64,000 nt of DNA from positions 558,001-622,000 of the forward strand of contig NZ_FSRU01000002.1 of assembly GCF_900142845.1 (NCBI RefSeq), written 5' to 3'. This DNA comes from Paraburkholderia phenazinium. GTDB lineage: Bacteria; Pseudomonadota; Gammaproteobacteria; Burkholderiales; Burkholderiaceae. Made by a program: the position numbers and the translations under genes. Each line of letters begins with the position of its first letter. Positions within the stretch are counted from its first letter, which is position 1. Below are positions 57,528 through 64,000 of this stretch, one piece after another. The notes below the pieces were generated by a model that saw nothing but the letters and a program-made list of their open reading frames with translations, searched no databases and was not told the DNA's origin.

Positions 57528-57696
57528 GCGCGCACGCCTGCTTATGCCGCTGGCGGCCATAACAGGCGGGGATCGTCAGGGTTTGTTCGGGGGCGCCGCG
57601 GGCATTTTTGTTGCGCCGCCAAAGGCGAACGCGCCGGCTGCCGGGCTTGCCATAGCGCGGCTCGAAAAGCGCCGTTATTTCCCGTGTTAAATGCAA

Positions 57697-57723
57697 AAAA
57701 GGCCCTGCGAATATGGGCCTTTT
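57697..57723. terminator. Terminator hairpin after rluD-pgeF
   Basis: AAAAGGCCC (57697-57705) pairs with GGGCCTTTT (57715-57723) around a 9-nt loop. Short A- and T-runs flank it. It is the likely end of the rluD-pgeF transcript. Confidence 0.8.
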
Positions 57724-57829
57724 ACATTTCTTGTCCATTCGTTCTAGCGGGCCACATTAAGGCGATGAAATACATGGGGAAAACGATAATTAAAAAAATA
57801 TCGCACTGCGGCAAAATCGGGAACAAGCA

Positions 57830-57859
57830 TTGACATGCCTTGCGATGGGGAGCAAGAAT
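57830..57859 (+). promoter_or_regulatory. Candidate promoter of phaC
   Basis: Perfect -35 TTGACA (57830-57835), 18-bp spacer, -10 AAGAAT (57854-57859, four of six consensus positions). It is about 107 bp before the proposed phaC ATG. A CTTGC/GCAAG dyad lies over the spacer and -10 and could be a regulator site, for instance for PhaR; that is a guess. Confidence 0.45.
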
Positions 57860-57966
57860 GTTCCCCACACACGGGACAGGGCGTGACGAGGTCGCGAGCA
57901 ATCGCCCACGTGCGTCGGAAACCTGCCTCTCAACCGTCCGTCAGGACTCACCGGTCAAAAGCAGGT

Positions 57967-59817
57967 ATGGCAGCATCACAACATTCCTCGACTTCCTCAA
58001 GCACGGACTCCACGACGGAGCAGCAGACCAGTGCAGGTCCCGCCGGAGCGCAGCAGTTATTCGATGCCTGGATCAACGCATGGCGTTCGCTCGGCGTGCC
58101 TGCCGCGGGTGCCGGCGCGGCGTTCCAGATGCCGCAGATGCCCTCCATGCCGGCCATGCCCGACTTCAGCAACGCTGCGGCCGCGATGGCGCCGTTCGCC
58201 GGCCTGAAGGTACCCACCGCGGCGATCCCTTCTGAGCGTTTGCAGAAGCTGCAAGCCGACTACTCGCGCGAAGCGATGCAGTTGCTCCAGCAATCGGCTG
58301 AGTCGACGCCGAAGATCCCCGAACTGAAGGACCGTCGTTTCAGCGCGGAGGCATGGAGCGCCACGCCGGCGTATGCGTTTACCGCCGCATGGTATCTGCT
58401 GAACGCGCGCTATCTGCAGGAGCTGGTCGAGGCGCTCGATACCGAACCGAAGGTGCGCGAACGCATCCGCTTCGCGGTCCAGCAGTGGACGGCGGCGGCC
58501 GCGCCGAGCAACTTCCTCGCGCTCAATCCCGAAGCGCAGAAGACCTTGCTGGAGAGTCGCGGCGAGAGCCTGCGCCAGGGCGTCGCCAATCTGTTGGGCG
58601 ACCTGCAGCGCGGCAAGATTTCGCAGACCGACGAATCGCGTTTTGTGGTCGGCAAGAATCTCGCAAACACCGAAGGCTCAGTGGTGTTCGAGAACGACCT
58701 GATCCAGTTGATCCAGTACAAGCCGCGCACGGCGAGCGTGCGCGAGCGGCCCTTGCTGATCGTGCCGCCTTGCATCAACAAGTTCTATATCCTCGATCTG
58801 CAACCGGAGAATTCGCTCGTCGCTCATGGGCTCGAGTCGGGGCATCAGGTGTTCCTGATTTCGTGGCGCAATGCGGATGCCTCGATTGCGCATAAGACGT
58901 GGGACGACTACACCGACGAAGGCGTGCTCACCGCGATCGAAACCGTGCGCAAGATCAGCGGGCGCGAGCAGATCAACACGCTCGGCTTCTGCGTCGGCGG
59001 CACGATGCTCGCCACGGCGCTGGCCGTTGCGGCGGCGCGCGGCGAACATCCCGCAGCTTCGATGACGCTGCTCACCGCCATGCTCGATTTTTCGGACACA
59101 GGTGTGCTCGACGTGTTCGTCGACGAAGCGCATGTGCAGATGCGCGAGCAGACCATCGGCGGCAAGAACGGCGCGAAGCCGGGACTGATGCGCGGCATCG
59201 AGTTCGCCAACGCGTTCTCGTTCCTGCGTCCGAACGATCTCGTGTGGAACTATGTCGTCGACAACTATCTAAAGGGCCGCACGCCGATGCCGTTCGACCT
59301 GCTGTACTGGAACAGCGATTCGACGAGCCTGCCCGGACCGATGTACGTGTGGTACCTGCGCAATACGTATCTGGAGAATCGTCTGCGCGAGCCGAATGCG
59401 CTGACCGTGTGCGGCGAGAAGGTGGACCTGTCGCTGATCGATGTGCCCACCTTCATCTACGGTTCACGCGAGGACCATATCGTGCCGTGGCGCACGGCCT
59501 ATGCCTCGGTGCCGCTGCTGAGCGGGCCGCTGGAATTCGTGCTTGGCGCGTCGGGGCATATCGCGGGCGTGATCAATCCGCCTGCCAAGAACAAGCGCAA
59601 TTACTGGGTGCTGCAGACAGAGGGCAAGCACTTGCCGGAGAGTCCGGACGACTGGTTCGAACAGGCAACGGAAGTGCCGGGAAGCTGGTGGCCCGAATGG
59701 ACCCGCTGGCTCGATCAATACGGCGGCAAGAAGGTCAAGGCGCGTGCCACTGCGGGCTCGGCCGACTATCCGGCGATCGAGGCGGCGCCTGGGCGCTATG
59801 TGATGCAACGCGAGTAA
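57967..59817 (+). CDS. phaC: Class I polyhydroxyalkanoate synthase PhaC
   Basis: 616-aa polymerase that makes poly-3-hydroxybutyrate from (R)-3-hydroxybutyryl-CoA at the granule surface. The nucleophile is C342 in the lipase-like box GFCVGGT; the catalytic aspartate is in YGSREDHIVPW and the histidine in GASGHIAGV. A loosely conserved N-terminus (rich in S, T, Q, then MPQMPSMPAMP) precedes the alpha/beta-hydrolase fold, as in other class I synthases. ATG 57967 (MAASQHSS) was preferred to an in-frame start at 57835. It heads phaC-phaA-phaB-phaR. Confidence 0.96.
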   Translation: MAASQHSSTSSSTDSTTEQQTSAGPAGAQQLFDAWINAWRSLGVPAAGAGAAFQMPQMPSMPAMPDFSNAAAAMAPFAGLKVPTAAIPSERLQKLQADYSREAMQLLQQSAESTPKIPELKDRRFSAEAWSATPAYAFTAAWYLLNARYLQELVEALDTEPKVRERIRFAVQQWTAAAAPSNFLALNPEAQKTLLESRGESLRQGVANLLGDLQRGKISQTDESRFVVGKNLANTEGSVVFENDLIQLIQYKPRTASVRERPLLIVPPCINKFYILDLQPENSLVAHGLESGHQVFLISWRNADASIAHKTWDDYTDEGVLTAIETVRKISGREQINTLGFCVGGTMLATALAVAAARGEHPAASMTLLTAMLDFSDTGVLDVFVDEAHVQMREQTIGGKNGAKPGLMRGIEFANAFSFLRPNDLVWNYVVDNYLKGRTPMPFDLLYWNSDSTSLPGPMYVWYLRNTYLENRLREPNALTVCGEKVDLSLIDVPTFIYGSREDHIVPWRTAYASVPLLSGPLEFVLGASGHIAGVINPPAKNKRNYWVLQTEGKHLPESPDDWFEQATEVPGSWWPEWTRWLDQYGGKKVKARATAGSADYPAIEAAPGRYVMQRE

Positions 59818-59982
59818 CGATGGCGGGTAGCGCAGACAAGGCGCGGATGAAGGTGCGGATGCGACCAGAACGATTGACGCCGGCTGTGTGAGCCGACGGC
59901 GTTGGCGGCACTGAGCAGGTGATTGGATTTTTAACTTGACGGGCGGCGGAGCGACTGGCCGCGATGCCCGGAGGAAATTGAA

Positions 59983-61164
59983 ATGACTGATGTAGTGATC
60001 GTATCGGCCGCGCGTACGGCAGTCGGCAAATTCGGTGGGTCGCTGGCGAAAATCGCTGCACCCGATCTCGGCGCACTCGTGGTTCGCGCTGCACTCGAAC
60101 GCGCGGGTGTGAAGCCCGAGCAGGTCAGCGAAGTGATCCTGGGCCAGGTCCTGACGGCAGGGTCCGGCCAGAATCCGGCGCGCCAGGCGCTGATCAAGGC
60201 GGGCCTGCCGCTGGCGGTGCCCGGCATGACCATCAACAAGGTGTGCGGCTCGGGCCTGAAGGCCGTGATGCTGGCGGCCAACGCCATCATCGCCGGCGAC
60301 GCGGATATCGTGGTGGCGGGCGGCCAGGAAAACATGAGCGCGGCGCCGCACGTGCTGCCGGGCTCGCGCGACGGCTTCCGCATGGGCGACGCCAAGCTGA
60401 TCGACAGCATGATCGTCGACGGCCTGTGGGACGTCTACAACCAGTACCACATGGGCGTGACGGCCGAGAACGTCGCGAAGGAATACGGCATCACGCGCGA
60501 ACAGCAGGACGCGTTCGCGGCCCTTTCGCAGAATAAGGCGGAAGCCGCACAGAAGGCGGGCCGTTTCGATGATGAGATCGTGCCGGTCGAGATTCCGCAA
60601 CGCAAGGGCGAGCCGCTGCGCTTCGCCACGGATGAATTCGTGCGCCACGGCGTGACGGCCGAATCGCTCGCCGGTCTGAAGCCGGCCTTCTCGAAAGAAG
60701 GCACGGTGACGGCCGCCAATGCGTCGGGCCTGAACGACGGTGCGGCTGCGGTGCTCGTGATGTCGGCCAAGAAGGCCGAAGCGCTGGGTCTCAAGCCGCT
60801 CGCGCGCATCAAGGCATACGCCAGCGCCGGTGTCGATCCGAAGGTGATGGGCATGGGCCCGGTGCCGGCTTCGCGCCGCTGTCTCGAACGCGCGGGCTGG
60901 AGCCCGGCCGATCTCGACCTGATGGAAATCAACGAGGCGTTCGCTGCGCAGGCGCTCGCCGTGCACCAGCAAATGGGCTGGGACACGTCGAAGGTCAACG
61001 TGAACGGCGGCGCGATTGCGATCGGCCACCCGATCGGCGCGTCCGGTTGCCGGATCCTCGTCACGCTGCTGCACGAAATGCAAAAGCGCGACGCGAAGAA
61101 GGGCTTGGCCTCGCTGTGTATCGGCGGCGGCATGGGCGTGGCGCTGGCTGTCGAACGCGCCTGA
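59983..61164 (+). CDS. phaA: Acetyl-CoA acetyltransferase (beta-ketothiolase) PhaA
   Basis: 393-aa biosynthetic thiolase condensing two acetyl-CoA to acetoacetyl-CoA. Active-site residues are all present: nucleophile C88 in [12 protein letters not shown]349 in GHPIGASG, and C379 in SLCIGGGMG. Length is that of the Zoogloea/Cupriavidus enzymes. ATG 59983 follows GGAGGAAAT, a strong ribosome binding site. It is the second gene of the PHA cluster, 165 bp after phaC. Confidence 0.96.
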   Translation: MTDVVIVSAARTAVGKFGGSLAKIAAPDLGALVVRAALERAGVKPEQVSEVILGQVLTAGSGQNPARQALIKAGLPLAVPGMTINKVCGSGLKAVMLAANAIIAGDADIVVAGGQENMSAAPHVLPGSRDGFRMGDAKLIDSMIVDGLWDVYNQYHMGVTAENVAKEYGITREQQDAFAALSQNKAEAAQKAGRFDDEIVPVEIPQRKGEPLRFATDEFVRHGVTAESLAGLKPAFSKEGTVTAANASGLNDGAAAVLVMSAKKAEALGLKPLARIKAYASAGVDPKVMGMGPVPASRRCLERAGWSPADLDLMEINEAFAAQALAVHQQMGWDTSKVNVNGGAIAIGHPIGASGCRILVTLLHEMQKRDAKKGLASLCIGGGMGVALAVERA

Positions 61165-61347
61165 GTCCGAACGAATGAGTTGAGTGTTGCCGCGCGCCGC
61201 GGCGTCAGCGGTCCGGGTCGAAGCGGTGCGTGGTGTGCGGTGTAGTGGCCTCGCCAGCCGGTCGCCCGGCGGCAGCGGAGATGCAGTACAGGCGAGGGAA
61301 GGGGCTGCCGGTCGGCGCCTCGAAAAAACGATAATGGAGTGTGGTTT

Positions 61348-62088
61348 ATGGCACAGCGAATTGCGTATGTAACGGGCGGGATGGGCGGCATCGGCACGAG
61401 CATTTGCCAACGTCTTCACAAGGAAGGCTTCAAGGTCGTCGCCGGCTGTGGCCCGAACTCCCCACGCCGCGTCAAGTGGCTCGAAGAGCAGAAGGTCCTC
61501 GGTTACGACTTCATCGCCTCGGAAGGCAATGTGGGCGACTGGGAATCGACCAAGGCGGCTTTCGACAAGGTGAAAGCCGAGGTCGGCGAGGTCGACGTTC
61601 TGGTCAACAATGCGGGCATTACGCGCGACGTCGTGTTCCGCAAGATGACCCACGAAGACTGGACGGCGGTGATCGACACCAACCTGACGAGCCTGTTCAA
61701 CGTCACCAAGCAGGTGATCGACGGGATGGTCGAGCGTGGCTTCGGGCGAGTGATCAACATCTCGTCGGTGAACGGGCAGAAGGGCCAGTTCGGGCAGACG
61801 AACTACTCGACGGCGAAGGCCGGCATTCACGGCTTCACAATGTCGCTGGCTCAGGAAGTCGCCACCAAGGGCGTCACGGTGAACACCGTTTCGCCTGGCT
61901 ACATTGGTACGGATATGGTCAAGTCGATCCGCCCCGATGTGCTGGAAAAGATCGTTGCGACGATTCCGGTGCGCCGTCTCGGCCAGCCGGATGAAATCGG
62001 TTCGATCGTAGCGTGGCTCGCGTCGGACGAATCGGGCTTTTCGACGGGCGCGGATTTTTCGCTGAATGGCGGTCTGCACATGGGCTGA
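61348..62088 (+). CDS. phaB: Acetoacetyl-CoA reductase PhaB
   Basis: 246-aa short-chain dehydrogenase reducing acetoacetyl-CoA to (R)-3-hydroxybutyryl-CoA with NADPH. The nucleotide motif is TGGMGGIGTSIC, and the catalytic Ser-Tyr-Lys set is in NISSVNGQKGQFGQTNYSTAKAG. ATG 61348 gives MAQRIAYVTGG, identical in style to Cupriavidus PhaB; an in-frame start three codons upstream is less likely. 183 bp separate it from phaA. Confidence 0.96.
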   Translation: MAQRIAYVTGGMGGIGTSICQRLHKEGFKVVAGCGPNSPRRVKWLEEQKVLGYDFIASEGNVGDWESTKAAFDKVKAEVGEVDVLVNNAGITRDVVFRKMTHEDWTAVIDTNLTSLFNVTKQVIDGMVERGFGRVINISSVNGQKGQFGQTNYSTAKAGIHGFTMSLAQEVATKGVTVNTVSPGYIGTDMVKSIRPDVLEKIVATIPVRRLGQPDEIGSIVAWLASDESGFSTGADFSLNGGLHMG

Positions 62089-62226
62089 TCCGTGCAGCGT
62101 CCGGTCGCAAGACAGGGCGCTACAGGGTTCAGGTGTTTCCGGCGGCGTCTCGTACCTGCAATCGGGCCCGGTTGCGCGTGCGGCAGGACGCCGTTTCTGC
62201 GCTTCAATGGCGCTCAAAGGCGTTAA

Positions 62227-62805
62227 ATGACCACTACTACAAAGAAAACTGCCGAACGACTCATCAAGAAATATCCGAACCGTCGGCTCTATGACACCGA
62301 GACAAGCACGTACATCACGCTGACGGACGTCAAGCAGCTCGTGCTGGACCAGGAGGATTTCAAGGTCATCGATGCGAAGAGCAACGAGGACCTGACGCGC
62401 GCCATTCTGCTGCAGATCATCCTGGAAGAAGAGAGCGGCGGTCTGCCGATGTTTTCGTCGTCGATGCTCTCGCAGATCATCCGTTTCTACGGACACGCGA
62501 TGCAGGGCATGATGGGCACCTATCTCGAGAAGAACATCCAGGCGTTTATCGACATTCAGGCCAAGCTCGCCGACCAGTCGAAGAACCTGTATGAAGGCAA
62601 GGCGATGAACCCTGAGGTCTGGTCGCAGTTCATGAACATGCAGGCGCCGATGATGCAGGGCATGATGACCAGCTACATCGAGCAGTCGAAGAACATGTTC
62701 GTGCAGATGCAGGAGCAGATGCAGAACCAGGCGAAGTCGATGTTCAGCACCTTCCCGTTCACGCCTGCCAATCCGCAGACGGATCCGGAGCCGGAGAAGA
62801 AGTAA
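62227..62805 (+). CDS. phaR: Polyhydroxyalkanoate synthesis repressor PhaR
   Basis: 192-aa regulator. The N-terminal PHA accumulation DNA-binding domain (RLIKKYPNRRLYDTETSTYITLTDVKQLVLDQEDFKVIDAKSNEDLTRAILLQIILEEE) is followed by helical PHB-binding segments rich in M and Q (MQAPMMQGMMTSYIEQSKNMFVQMQEQMQNQAKSMF). In Cupriavidus, PhaR represses the phasin gene phaP and leaves DNA to bind nascent granules. No phasin gene is in the window, so its target here lies elsewhere or is itself. Confidence 0.95.
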   Translation: MTTTTKKTAERLIKKYPNRRLYDTETSTYITLTDVKQLVLDQEDFKVIDAKSNEDLTRAILLQIILEEESGGLPMFSSSMLSQIIRFYGHAMQGMMGTYLEKNIQAFIDIQAKLADQSKNLYEGKAMNPEVWSQFMNMQAPMMQGMMTSYIEQSKNMFVQMQEQMQNQAKSMFSTFPFTPANPQTDPEPEKK

Positions 62806-63073
62806 GGCGGCATGAGTGTGCGCCGTCCGGCTCAGTGTCGGACTGGCGAAACTGCTGCAAAGAGGGCGCAGCGGGCTGACCGTGGGCAGTCCGATGGGCG
62901 GGAGCAATGGATGCTCCGGTGACCGGCCGCACCTGCGCTAGCTTAGCGTAGTGAGTCTGGTCGTTTCACGCGCGCGACTTCCGGCGGACGGCCTTCGCTT
63001 TACGCGGAGGCCCAGACCGTGCCACGGGGTACAATGTGAGGTTACGTTTACCGCCATCCGCCGGACCGACCCT

Positions 63074-64000
63074 ATGCCGCAAGCTACTTCCCCCATTTCG
63101 CCGAACACAGCCGCCCCCAAGGTCGGCTTTGTCAGCCTCGGCTGCCCCAAAGCGCTCGTCGACTCCGAGCAGATCATCACGCAACTGCGCGCCGAGGGCT
63201 ACGAGATCTCCGGGACCTATGACGGCGCGGACCTCGTGGTCGTCAACACCTGCGGCTTCATCGACGAGGCCGTGCAGGAAAGCCTTGACGCGATCGGCGA
63301 GGCGCTCACTGAAAACGGCAAGGTCATCGTCACCGGCTGCCTCGGCGCGAAGAAGAGCGCGAGCGGCTCGGGCCTGATCGAAGAAGTCCATCCCAAGGTG
63401 CTGGCGGTGACCGGTCCGCATGCGCTGGGCGAAGTCATGCAGCACGTGCACATGCATCTGCCGAAGCCGCACGATCCGTTCGTCGACCTGGTGCCCGCTG
63501 CGGGCGTGAAGCTCACGCCGCGTCACTATGCCTATCTGAAGATTTCCGAGGGCTGCAACCACCGCTGCACGTTCTGCATCATCCCGTCCATGCGCGGCGA
63601 CCTCGTGTCGCGTCCGGTCGCGGACGTGATGCTCGAAGCGGAAAACCTGTTCAAGTCCGGTGTAAAGGAACTGCTCGTGATTTCGCAGGACACGAGCGCG
63701 TACGGCGTGGACGTGAAGTACCGCACCGGTTTCTGGAACGGCAAGCCGATCAAGACGCGCATGACGGACCTCGTCGCCGCGCTCGGCGAACTGGCCGCGC
63801 AATACGGCGCGTGGGTGCGCCTCCATTACGTCTATCCGTACCCGAGCGTCGACGAAGTCATCCCGATGATGGCCGAAGGTCCGTTCAAGGGCCACGTGCT
63901 GCCGTATCTCGACGTACCGTTCCAGCACGCGCATCCCGAAGTGCTGAAGCGCATGAAGCGTCCGGCCAATGCCGAGAAGGTGCTCGAGCGCGTGCGCGCC
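63074..64000 (+). CDS. rimO: Ribosomal protein S12 methylthiotransferase RimO (5' part)
   Basis: First 309 codons of a radical-SAM methylthiotransferase that modifies Asp88 of ribosomal protein S12. The N-terminal UPF0004 domain has cysteines in [24 protein letters not shown] and VTGCLGAKK for the second [4Fe-4S] cluster. The radical-SAM motif is [15 protein letters not shown]. The C-terminal TRAM domain lies beyond the window edge. ATG 63074 gives [26 protein letters not shown]. The 268-bp gap before it holds only small dyads such as GGAGCA/TGCTCC at 62901-62917. Confidence 0.96.
   Translation, partial: MPQATSPISPNTAAPKVGFVSLGCPKALVDSEQIITQLRAEGYEISGTYDGADLVVVNTCGFIDEAVQESLDAIGEALTENGKVIVTGCLGAKKSASGSGLIEEVHPKVLAVTGPHALGEVMQHVHMHLPKPHDPFVDLVPAAGVKLTPRHYAYLKISEGCNHRCTFCIIPSMRGDLVSRPVADVMLEAENLFKSGVKELLVISQDTSAYGVDVKYRTGFWNGKPIKTRMTDLVAALGELAAQYGAWVRLHYVYPYPSVDEVIPMMAEGPFKGHVLPYLDVPFQHAHPEVLKRMKRPANAEKVLERVRA

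Larger units (their letters stand above)
57528..57966 (+). other. Intergenic region between pgeF and phaC
   Basis: About 440 bp. It contains a terminator hairpin (57697-57723), an AT-rich stretch (57765-57800) and a candidate phaC promoter (57830-57859) with two overlapping small dyads: CTTGC (57839-57843) / GCAAG (57852-57856), and GGGGA (57847-57851) / TCCCC further on. An open frame in phase with phaC extends upstream to 57835, but the extra 44 residues are not PhaC-like. Confidence 0.55.

Noticed and set aside
59464..62907. Long open frame of 1147 codons on the minus strand
   Set aside because: It lies antisense to phaC, phaA, phaB and phaR, all of which are clear genes. The translation is Arg/His/Leu-rich shadow text typical of high-GC third-position bias.

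Overview
The window looks like ordinary core chromosome of a beta-proteobacterium, most likely Burkholderia sensu lato and probably Paraburkholderia. The evidence is the GC-rich coding with strong third-position GC, the gene neighbourhoods (ffs-dnaX-ybaB-recR, surE-pcm-nlpD-rpoS, phaC-phaA-phaB-phaR), a complete aminoarabinose (arn) operon with separately encoded ArnA halves, and protein sequences that read like Burkholderia orthologues. This assignment rests on recognition of families, not on a database search. No CRISPR array, insertion sequence, prophage or tRNA was seen. One small RNA gene (4.5S/SRP RNA) is present.

Layout. 0.2-8.1 kb, minus strand: lipid A aminoarabinose operon arnT - small EmrE-like flippase subunit - arnB - arnC - arnA formyltransferase - arnA dehydrogenase/decarboxylase - arnD, followed by a Bcp-type peroxiredoxin. 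Most genes overlap or nearly touch. 8.3-15.4 kb: a Mth938-domain protein diverges from alaA-hom-thrC (alanine and threonine synthesis), then moeA-moaD-moaE (molybdenum cofactor). 15.4-19.5 kb: a truncated globin diverges from an NsrR-like Rrf2 regulator with a palindromic operator between them, then clpB behind a clear heat-shock promoter. 19.6-29.4 kb, minus strand: YidB-like protein, a secreted helix-hairpin-helix protein with a lysine/alanine-rich tail, and the PBP1C / alpha-2-macroglobulin pair.

29.6-38.8 kb is the most accessory part: a MerR regulator with a textbook 19-bp-spacer promoter driving itself and a carboxymuconolactone-decarboxylase-like protein; a MATE transporter paired with an ArnT-like membrane glycosyltransferase; ribosomal protein L31 type B; MtfA peptidase, an MFS transporter and a second MerR regulator in one coupled operon; and a decayed Fic-family gene that has lost its catalytic core. 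38.9-45.5 kb: rho, trxA, 4.5S RNA, dnaX, ybaB, recR. 45.5-57.5 kb: CaiB-type CoA-transferase, quinone oxidoreductase, surE-pcm-nlpD-rpoS, an exonuclease, rlmD, bamD, and rluD-pgeF. 57.7-64 kb: polyhydroxyalkanoate cluster phaC-phaA-phaB-phaR and the 5' part of rimO, which runs off the end.

Nothing here is convincingly a new biological system. The points most worth checking are the Fic pseudogene, the palindromic operator between the globin and Rrf2 genes, the MATE/glycosyltransferase pair, the split arnA with a single flippase subunit, and several long perfect intergenic hairpins that lack a U-tract.
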